The notes beneath the pieces were generated by a model that had not been told where the DNA came from, ran no database searches, and saw nothing but the letters and a program-made list of their open reading frames with translations. Shown here in pieces: positions 57,165-64,000 of a stretch of 64,000 bases of DNA. A program made the translations under genes and the position numbers. Where the stretch lies: positions 248,001-312,000 of the forward strand of contig NZ_JAGINO010000002.1 of assembly GCF_017876115.1 (NCBI RefSeq), read 5' to 3'. Within the stretch, counting starts at the first letter, position 1, and every line of letters starts with the position of its first letter. The DNA comes from Azospirillum picis (GTDB taxonomy: Bacteria; Pseudomonadota; Alphaproteobacteria; Azospirillales; Azospirillaceae).

Positions 57165-57842
57165 ATGACCGTTGACAAAGCCGCAGCATCCGCCACTTTT
57201 CGCCTTATCATGCTGACACGCCGCCATTTCGTCGCGTGCGCTGCCCTGCTCGCGGTGAGCGGTTGGGCCGGGCACACCCTCATCTCCCCCGCCGCCGCGC
57301 AGAGCGCGGACCAGGGGGCCGCCGCATTCATCCAGAAGCTGGGCGACGAGACGGTCGCGACCTTCTCGAACAAGAGCCTGTCGCGCGACCAGGCGGTCCA
57401 GCGCTTCCGCACGCTGCTGAACGCCGGCTTCGACGTCACCTACATCGGCCGCTGGGTGCTCGGCCGCTACTGGAACTCCGCCAGCGAAGCGCAGCGGGCG
57501 GAGTACCAGAAGCTGTTCGAGCAGATGATCGTCAACACCTATGCCGAACGCTTCGTCGAGTATTCGGGCGAAACCTTCAAGATCACGGGCACCGCGCCGG
57601 CCGGCGAATCGGACAGCATGGTGACGACGCAGATCGCCCGCCCCAACGGTCCGCCGGTGAACATAAGCTGGCGCGTCCGAAAGGCCGCAAGCTCCTACAA
57701 GATCATCGACGTGGTGGTGGAGAATGTCAGCATGGGCGTGACCCAGCGGCAGGAATTCGCCTCGGTGATCGAGCAGAACGGCGGGCGCGTGGACGCCCTG
57801 ATCCAGGCCCTGCGCCAGAAGGTCGGCAGCCGCGCCGGCTGA
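57165..57842 (+). CDS. mlaC: MlaC/Ttg2D-family periplasmic lipid-binding protein
   Basis: This 225-residue protein has an N-terminal export signal that looks Tat-like (MLTRRHFVACAALLAVSGWA preceded by a polar extension) and an MlaC fold: IQKLGDETVATFSNKSLSRD, FDVTYIGRWVLGRYWNSASE, FEQMIVNTYAERFVEYSGET, ISWRVRKAASSYKIIDVVVE and VENVSMGVTQRQEFASVIEQ. MlaC shuttles phospholipids across the periplasm to the MlaFEDB complex. The ATG at 57165 has AAAGG 6 bases before it, while the ATG at 57210 has none. It is probably co-transcribed with mlaA. Confidence 0.93.
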   Translation: MTVDKAAASATFRLIMLTRRHFVACAALLAVSGWAGHTLISPAAAQSADQGAAAFIQKLGDETVATFSNKSLSRDQAVQRFRTLLNAGFDVTYIGRWVLGRYWNSASEAQRAEYQKLFEQMIVNTYAERFVEYSGETFKITGTAPAGESDSMVTTQIARPNGPPVNISWRVRKAASSYKIIDVVVENVSMGVTQRQEFASVIEQNGGRVDALIQALRQKVGSRAG

Positions 57843-57971
57843 GTCTGGTTGCCCCAGGCCCGATCGCCCAGCGTCAGATCGCCATAGCCTTCGATGACGA
57901 AGCCCGGTCCGCCATGGTCCGGGCTTCGTCGTTTCCGGCCTGCCCTTCCTTCCCGGCCGTCGGCCCGCTCC

Positions 57972-59234
57972 TCACTCAGCCCCGGTCGCCGCCGGCACCG
58001 CGCGGTCCTCCGACGCCGGCCGCGCGGCACCGGACCGCGTTTCCGGCAGCGCCAGGGCGGCCAGCAGCAGCGCCACGCCGGCCGCCGCGGCCAGTACCAG
58101 GAAGGCGGCGTCGTAGCCCGCCCGGACGACGACCAGCCCCGCGGCACCGGTGCTGAGCGCCGCGCCGATGCCCTGGAGCATGGCGATCGCCCCCTGGCTG
58201 ACGTTGAAGCGGCCGGTGCCTTCGGTCAGGTCGGCGACCACCAGCGGGAACAGCGCGCCGAACAGCCCGGCCCCGACGCCGTCCAGCAATTGCACCCCCA
58301 CCAGCCAGGCGGGCGCGTCGGACAGCGTGTAGAGGAAGCCGCGCAGCGGCAGGACGAGGAAGGCGGCCAGCAGCAGCGGCTTGCGCCCCCAGCGGTCGGC
58401 CTTCGCCCCCACGAGCATCGCCATCGGCACCATGACAAGCTGCGCGGCGATGATGCAGAAGGACATAAGGCTGGTGCCGAGCCCCGGATCACGCATCGCG
58501 AGGAGCTGGCCGACCAGCGGCAGCATGGCGGCGTTGGCGAAATGGAACAGGGCGGCGCAGCCTCCGAAGATCAGCAGCGGCCGGCATCCCAGGATCGCCC
58601 GCAGCCCGGACGGCTCCTCCCTGGCGGTGCCGGCCTGGGCGGCATGCAGCCCACGCGCCACGGCATGGTCGATCGCGTCCGGGCGGATGGTGGCGGTGGC
58701 CGCGATGCTGCACAGTGCCATCGCCGTCATCAGCCAGAACACCGCAACCGGCCCGAAGAAGTAGGCGGCCGTTCCGGCCAGCAGGGCGGCCACCGCGTTG
58801 CCGGCATGGTTGAAGGACTCGTTGCGGCCGACCCGCCGGACGAAGGCGCGCGGGCCGAGCAGGCCGAGCGTGATCGCCGCGATCGCCGGCGGGAAGACCG
58901 CGCCGGCGGCGCCGACCGCCGACTGCAGCAGGGCGACGACGGCGAAGTCGTTGATCCAGGGGAGCAGCACGCAGCCGAGCGTGACGAGGAGGGCGGCGGC
59001 CACGATGACGGCGCGCTTGTACCGGGTCCCGTCGACCAGGGCACCCGCCGGGACCTGCGCGGCGATCCCCGCCAGCCCGGCCAGCATCATCACCAGGCCG
59101 ATGCTGGCCTCGTCCCAGTGCTGCACGGTCAGCAGATAGATGGCGAGGTAGGGGCCCAACCCGTCGCGAACGTCGGCGAGGAAGAAGTTCAGCATGTCGA
59201 GCGACCGCTCCGGCCCGACCCGTCCTGACGCCAT
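57972..59234 (-). CDS. MFS family transporter
   Basis: This 420-residue major facilitator protein has 12 predicted helices. Family signs are FFLADVRDGLGPYLAIYLLT at the start, QVPAGALVDGTRYKRAVIVA (the loop 2-3 motif), MLVGAKADRWGRKPLLLAAF (its repeat), and ALFPLVVADLTEGTGRFNVS. It resembles drug/H+ antiporter-like MFS proteins sometimes annotated as homologous to arabinose or nickel exporters. The substrate is unknown. The ATG at 59234 gives the normal N terminus; an open frame continues far upstream but is antisense to the pentapeptide-PilZ gene. Confidence 0.9.
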   Translation of the reverse strand: MASGRVGPERSLDMLNFFLADVRDGLGPYLAIYLLTVQHWDEASIGLVMMLAGLAGIAAQVPAGALVDGTRYKRAVIVAAALLVTLGCVLLPWINDFAVVALLQSAVGAAGAVFPPAIAAITLGLLGPRAFVRRVGRNESFNHAGNAVAALLAGTAAYFFGPVAVFWLMTAMALCSIAATATIRPDAIDHAVARGLHAAQAGTAREEPSGLRAILGCRPLLIFGGCAALFHFANAAMLPLVGQLLAMRDPGLGTSLMSFCIIAAQLVMVPMAMLVGAKADRWGRKPLLLAAFLVLPLRGFLYTLSDAPAWLVGVQLLDGVGAGLFGALFPLVVADLTEGTGRFNVSQGAIAMLQGIGAALSTGAAGLVVVRAGYDAAFLVLAAAAGVALLLAALALPETRSGAARPASEDRAVPAATGAE

Positions 59235-59427
59235 GATCCACCGCCTTATGTCATCGAACCAGTCGGCGCCGGGGCCATGCCTCCTGCGGTACTGTCCGGC
59301 TGCACAACGGCGCACGCGCCGATTCGGACCGGCGCGTTCAGAATCCGTGACGGCACTGTTCGAACTGGCTATGTTGGCGGGGATGCTGCTGTCTTTCGTC
59401 ATAGGGTGAAGCTGGAATCCCGACGCC

Positions 59428-60936
59428 ATGGCCGACCGTGATCCGAAAGAGATCGAGGAACTCCGGACGATCATCCAGGCGCACCAGGCTTGGCTGAAGC
59501 GGCCCGGCAGCGGCCGGCGCGCCGACCTCAGTTTCCGCGACCTGTCGCGCCTGAACCTCGACCGGGTCTCGCTGGCGGGCGCCAAGCTGGCCGGAGCCAA
59601 CCTGTGCAACACCCGCATGGTGAAGGCAGACCTGTCGCAGGCCGACCTGTTCGGCGCCGACATGGAGGCCGTCAACCTGTCGGGCGCGGTTCTGACGGGC
59701 GCCGACCTGCGGGGGGCGAACCTGCACCGTGCCGTTCTCACCGACGCGAACCTGCGGGGCGCCGACTTCCGTGCCGGCGAACTGGTGGAAGGGGGCGACG
59801 CCGACCCGGCGGCCGGCCGCCGCCGCACCACCCAGGGCACCGGCACCACCCGCCTGACCGAGGCGAAGATGGAGCGTTCCATCCTCGCCGGCGCCAACTT
59901 CAGCGGCTGCGACCTCAGCGGCGCCGACCTGAACGATGCCGACCTGACGGGCGCTGAACTGACCTCGGCCGTGCTGATGGGCACCGATTTCTGCGGCGCC
60001 AATCTCGACGGGGCGGTGTTCGGCAACACGGTGATGGACCACGCCACGCTGACCCGAACCTTCATCCCCTTCGCCCTGCCGCCGGACGCCATCGTCCAGC
60101 CCAACTACACGGCCATGCCGGTGGCCGACTTCCTGCAGATGGTGGAGCGGCACGAGCTCTGGGTGGAGAGCGGCGGCGCCGACGGCGCGCGCCTCGACCT
60201 CGACCTCGTCTCGGTGGCGGGAGCGGACCTGCACGGGCGCAGCCTGGCCGGCGCCCGCCTGCGCCGCTGCCGCCTGCCGGGCGCCCGGCTGACCCGGGCC
60301 AGCCTGGAAATGGCGGAGCTGTCCTATATCGACCTGGACGAGGCCGATCTCCGCGACGCGGTGCTGCGCGGCGCCACCCTGCGCCGCGCCTATCTCGCCC
60401 ACACCCTGCTGAACGGGGCGGATGCGCGCCCGGTCGCGCTGGCCGGCGGCCGTGCCTGGCCGGCGAACTTCGACGGTGCCGATTTCTCCGACGCCGACCT
60501 GCGCAACTCGCGGATGGCCGAGGCGGTGGTTCGCGGTGCCGTCTTCACCGGCGCGCTGACCGACGGGGCGGGCATCGACATGCCGTCCGCCACCTCGCCC
60601 CTCCCGGCTCCCCCGCCGGAGGAGCGCCGCCGGCAGAAGCGCTTCGTGCGGCCCGGCATGGTCGTCCATACCGAGCACGGCAGCTTCCCGGCGCGCGACT
60701 GGTCGGTCGGCGGCCTGTGCCTGCTGGCGGTGAACCAGCCCTACCAGCGCGGGCAGTCCTTCACGGCCCGCGTCGTGCTGGCCGACCGTCAGGACGTCAC
60801 GGCGGTCGCCCGCCTCGTGGTCCTGCACCGCGACGAAGAGCGCGGGCAACTGTCCGTCGGCTTCCATCGGTATGGCGACGATTTGAAGGCTCTGCTGAAG
60901 ACCGCCTTTCTCGAGCACCAGAAAATGGCGGGCTGA
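59428..60936 (+). CDS. Pentapeptide-repeat protein with C-terminal PilZ domain
   Basis: This 502-residue protein has a header helix with H..W (IIQAHQAWLKRPGSGRRADL, about 15-35), pentapeptide repeats to about 110, a Gly/Thr-rich loop, more repeats to about 210, a second header (MVERHELWVESGGADGARLD), repeats and a GRAWPANFDGADF segment to about 385. The end, about 395-500, is a PilZ domain: RRRQKRF supplies the RxxxR and DWSVGGL the (D/N)xSxxG c-di-GMP-binding motif. It is paralogous to 34263-35648, which lacks PilZ. A c-di-GMP-controlled scaffold is inferred. Confidence 0.88.
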   Translation: MADRDPKEIEELRTIIQAHQAWLKRPGSGRRADLSFRDLSRLNLDRVSLAGAKLAGANLCNTRMVKADLSQADLFGADMEAVNLSGAVLTGADLRGANLHRAVLTDANLRGADFRAGELVEGGDADPAAGRRRTTQGTGTTRLTEAKMERSILAGANFSGCDLSGADLNDADLTGAELTSAVLMGTDFCGANLDGAVFGNTVMDHATLTRTFIPFALPPDAIVQPNYTAMPVADFLQMVERHELWVESGGADGARLDLDLVSVAGADLHGRSLAGARLRRCRLPGARLTRASLEMAELSYIDLDEADLRDAVLRGATLRRAYLAHTLLNGADARPVALAGGRAWPANFDGADFSDADLRNSRMAEAVVRGAVFTGALTDGAGIDMPSATSPLPAPPPEERRRQKRFVRPGMVVHTEHGSFPARDWSVGGLCLLAVNQPYQRGQSFTARVVLADRQDVTAVARLVVLHRDEERGQLSVGFHRYGDDLKALLKTAFLEHQKMAG

Positions 60937-61023
60937 CCGCCGGGGCGGCCAACACCGGCATTCCCACGAAATTCGTTGCACTTCCGTTTCAACTTATTGC
61001 GTTGCAGCGGTCGTTAAATCTCC

Positions 61024-61048
61024 GGAACGATCATTGGGGCGTCCTGTT
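61024..61048 (+). promoter_or_regulatory. EcfG-type promoter candidate upstream of stress cluster
   Basis: GGAAC at 61024-61028 is followed after 16 bases by TGTT at 61045-61048, fitting GGAAC-N16/17-(C)GTT. The first gene starts 57 bases downstream. Confidence 0.55.
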
Positions 61049-61105
61049 TGATGGGAGCGCCGGCCGGGAGCATCCCGCCGGTCCATTCCCCGAGAGGAGG
61101 CTCCC

Positions 61106-61246
61106 ATGGCAGACGAACAGAAGCCCAGGAAGGTCGGTGTGTATGACGGTTCCGGCGGCGGAGCAACCAGTTCGGGAATGAACTGGATGTGGATCATCCT
61201 CGGCCTGATCGTGGTCGCGATCGTCCTTTACCTGCTGCTTCGCTGA
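61106..61246 (+). CDS. 46-residue single-pass membrane peptide
   Basis: A short frame starts at the ATG at 61106, with GAGAGGAGG 6 bases upstream, a near-perfect ribosome binding site. The product begins MADEQKPRKVGVYDGSGGGA and ends in one hydrophobic helix (MWIIIL-type, then GLIVVAIVLYLLLR). It is small enough to be missed by usual gene calling. It is the first gene behind an EcfG-like promoter and 17 bp upstream of the DUF2382 gene, so a membrane-associated stress role is inferred. Confidence 0.75.
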   Translation: MADEQKPRKVGVYDGSGGGATSSGMNWMWIILGLIVVAIVLYLLLR

Positions 61247-61263
61247 CCCGCGGCGCCGCCGCC

Positions 61264-61692
61264 ATGGTGCCCCCCGACATTCCGGAGACGGACAAGCCGG
61301 AAGCGGTCGTCCCGTTGCGCGACGAGACGGTGTCCGTCGAGAAGCAGCGCGTGGAGCGCAGCCGGGTCCGGGTTTCGACCCGGGTCGCCGAGCGCGAGAC
61401 ACTGGTCCGCGAAACGCTGGAGCATGAAGAGGCGCTCGTCACCCGCGTCCCTGTCGGTCGGGAGATCGACGCCTATCCGGGGATCCGCCAGGAAGGCGAC
61501 GTCACGGTGATCCCGCTCGTCGAGGAGATCCTGGTGGTTGAGCGGCGGCTTGTGCTCCGCGAGGAACTGCACATCCGCAAGAGCCGGCGCACCGTCGACG
61601 TCGAACAGCCCGTCATCCTGCGGTCCGAACAGGCCGCGGTCGAGCGCATTGCGACACCCCGGCCCCACCCGAACACCGAACCCGAGGAGTAG
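61264..61692 (+). CDS. DUF2382 domain stress protein
   Basis: This 142-residue highly charged protein has the DUF2382 pattern found in YsnF/AvaK proteins: AVVPLRDETVSVEKQRVERS, RVAERETLVRETLEHEEALV, TRVPVGREIDAYPGIRQEGD, VTVIPLVEEILVVERRLVLR and EELHIRKSRRTVDVEQPVIL. It has no signal peptide. Members are linked to stress and photosynthetic contexts, but no activity is known. It lies between the small membrane peptide and the YsnF-like gene and is probably co-transcribed with both. Confidence 0.88.
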   Translation: MVPPDIPETDKPEAVVPLRDETVSVEKQRVERSRVRVSTRVAERETLVRETLEHEEALVTRVPVGREIDAYPGIRQEGDVTVIPLVEEILVVERRLVLREELHIRKSRRTVDVEQPVILRSEQAAVERIATPRPHPNTEPEE

Positions 61693-61696
61693 CCCG

Positions 61697-62854
61697 ATGT
61701 CCAAGACCATCGTTGCCCTCTACGACCACCGGTCCGACGCGACCGCCGCGTCGCAGGACCTGCAGGCGGCCGGCTTCGACGCCGGCATCATCGATGTCCT
61801 TTCCCATGCCGATCTCGCCGGTTCCGATCTGGCAAGCTCCGATCTGGCCCGCAGCGGCCAGGCAGGCGGCACCGACTGGAGCGGCAGCGGTTCCGGCACC
61901 GGCCTGACCGGCGATTCCTCCATCGGTGCGGCCGCGGGCATGGCCCGCACCGACCTGTCCACCGGCTATGTCGCCTCGCCCAACACGGTGCCGCCGACCA
62001 CCGGCACCACCGCCGGCGGCATGCTCTCCCGCATCGCCGGCTGGGGCGTCCCGAACCATGACGCGCAGGTCTATGCCGAGGGCGTGCGCCGCGGCGGCAC
62101 GCTGCTGAAGCTACGTGTCGACGAGGACGATGTCGACCGCGCCATGGAGGTTCTGGAGCGCGGCAACATCGTCGATGTCGAGGAGCGCGGCACCGCCTAC
62201 CGCAACTCCGGCTGGACCGGCTTCGACGAGAGCGCCGGCTATTACGACGAGCGGTCGGCCGACGAGGAGCGCATGCGCTACACCCCGGGCCAGTCCGTCG
62301 CGGATGAGCGGCTGAGCGATGCCGCCGGCGCCATGCGCGAGGCCAACGTGCGCAGCACCGGCCCCGTCACCGGATCCGTCACGGGATCGGGGATCGGCAC
62401 GGGCGTCGGTTCGGAGGCCGGCATGGAGAGCGGCCGTCGCGGCACCGCCGAGCGCGAGGAGCGGATCCCGCTGGTGGAGGAGCAGGTCCAGGTCGGCAAG
62501 CGCAGCGTCGAGCGCGGCGGCGTCCGCGTGCGCAGCTATGTGGTCGAGACGCCGGTCGAGGAACAGGTGCGCCTGCGCGACGAGACCGTCACCGTCGAGC
62601 GCCAGCCCGGCGGCATGGTCGAGGGTGCCGGCGCCGAGGTCCCGGCCGACGCCTTCCGCGAGCGGACCATCGAGGTCTCGGAGACCGACGAGGAAGCGGT
62701 GGTCAGCAAGACCGCCCATGTCCGCGAGACGGTAGTCGTCCGCAAGGACGTCGCCGAGCGCGCCGAGACCGTCCGCGACACCGTCCGCCGGACCGAGGTC
62801 GAGGTGGAGGACATGCGGGACAAGACCGACCGCCGCAGCGATCTCGACCGCTGA
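61697..62854 (+). CDS. YsnF/AvaK-like general stress protein (DUF2382)
   Basis: This 385-residue protein has three parts. Residues 1 to about 40 (MSKTIVALYDHRSDATAASQ, DLQAAGFDAGIIDVLSHADL) form a general-stress-protein-17M-like module that continues at about 100-160 (HDAQVYAEGVRRGGTLLKLR). A Gly/Ser-rich spacer lies in between. The C-terminal DUF2382 (about 250-365) has RIPLVEEQVQVGKRSVERGG, VRLRDETVTVERQ and VSKTAHVRETVVVRKDVAER. It begins 4 bp after the preceding gene's stop and is followed by a strong terminator. Confidence 0.9.
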   Translation: MSKTIVALYDHRSDATAASQDLQAAGFDAGIIDVLSHADLAGSDLASSDLARSGQAGGTDWSGSGSGTGLTGDSSIGAAAGMARTDLSTGYVASPNTVPPTTGTTAGGMLSRIAGWGVPNHDAQVYAEGVRRGGTLLKLRVDEDDVDRAMEVLERGNIVDVEERGTAYRNSGWTGFDESAGYYDERSADEERMRYTPGQSVADERLSDAAGAMREANVRSTGPVTGSVTGSGIGTGVGSEAGMESGRRGTAEREERIPLVEEQVQVGKRSVERGGVRVRSYVVETPVEEQVRLRDETVTVERQPGGMVEGAGAEVPADAFRERTIEVSETDEEAVVSKTAHVRETVVVRKDVAERAETVRDTVRRTEVEVEDMRDKTDRRSDLDR

Positions 62855-62876
62855 GGCGCGCCTCCCGTCTTCCCAG

Positions 62877-62916
62877 AACGGAAAAGAGGCGGCCTGCGGG
62901 CCGCCTCTTTTCCGTT
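62877..62916. terminator. Bidirectional intrinsic terminator
   Basis: A perfect 18-base stem (62877-62894 with 62899-62916, containing AAAAGAGGCGGCC and GGCCGCCTCTTTT) serves the stress cluster on one strand and ettA on the other. Confidence 0.9.
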
Positions 62917-62927
62917 GCTTGATCCTC

Positions 62928-62967
62928 GCCGCGCGATTGGGCCGCGCGATTTGACCGCGCGATGTGA
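62928..62967. repeat. 13-bp tandem repeat between terminator and ettA
   Basis: CCGCGCGAT recurs at 62929, 62942 and 62955 (period 13). It is non-coding and lies just after the ettA stop. Confidence 0.75.
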
Positions 62968-62971
62968 AGGA

Positions 62972-64000
<1,029 letters not shown>

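Noticed and set aside
57972..60104. MFS transporter extended to 710 residues
   Set aside because: The extra N-terminal 290 residues are Ser/Arg-rich and antisense to the pentapeptide-PilZ gene; the ATG at 59234 gives a normal 12-helix protein.

Overview
The window is very G+C-rich chromosomal DNA from an alphaproteobacterium, most like Azospirillum or a close relative in the Rhodospirillales. This is judged from gene content: a DhnA-type class I aldolase beside gap, an EpmA/EF-P locus, DUF2849/DUF934 around a siroheme sulfite reductase, an ArsR-methyltransferase fusion upstream of metF, EcfG-like promoter sequences and a PilZ-pentapeptide fusion. No phage, transposase or CRISPR array was seen. 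Short translational overlaps (ATGA or TGATG) recur at gene junctions and suggest tightly coupled operons.

Region by region. 1-7.9 kb: start of zapA with a small coiled-coil gene, then a carbon block tkt, gap, fba with thiE-like and TauE-like genes; pgk is not here. 8.1-13.1 kb: FadL-type porin, then EpmA, a small RTX protein, EF-P and an inositol-monophosphatase family enzyme. 13.2-17.6 kb: a proline-rich OmpA-like protein, a MotA/TolQ/ExbB-like channel and a coiled-coil OmpA/MotB-like partner, which look like a proton-driven envelope motor; next a small secreted protein behind an EcfG-like promoter, and a GNAT acetyltransferase. 17.7-26.2 kb (minus strand): M16 peptidase coupled to thrC, dusA with tRNA-Glu just upstream, recJ, and a molybdopterin oxidoreductase, with palindromic dispersed repeats between genes. 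26.4-34.2 kb: TRAP transporter dctPQM divergent from a DctS/DctR-type two-component pair and a further histidine kinase.

34.3-37.7 kb: a pentapeptide-repeat protein, a Tat-exported DUF882 protein and a DUF533 protein. 37.8-44.8 kb: the assimilatory sulfate locus, with cysG(N), DUF2849, cysI and DUF934 on one strand and cysH, cysD and cysNC divergent on the other; an AT-rich region with two similar dyads lies between. 45-49.9 kb: a compositionally unusual orphan gene, nitronate monooxygenase, a diguanylate cyclase, an exported pentapeptide protein, a thioesterase, and an MNT/HEPN toxin-antitoxin pair whose HEPN gene is frameshifted. 49.9-55.9 kb: methionine/one-carbon operon (ArsR-methyltransferase, metF, DUF29, metH) behind a perfect 18-bp palindrome. 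56.3-64 kb: mlaA and mlaC lipid-transport genes, an MFS transporter, a pentapeptide-PilZ fusion, a putative general-stress cluster (46-aa membrane peptide plus two DUF2382 proteins) behind a second EcfG-like promoter, and the 3' part of ettA.

The strongest points for follow-up are the motor-like triad, the PilZ-pentapeptide fusion and its PilZ-less paralogue, the EcfG-type stress cluster, the ArsR-methyltransferase operator, the sulfur-locus dyads and the broken HEPN gene.
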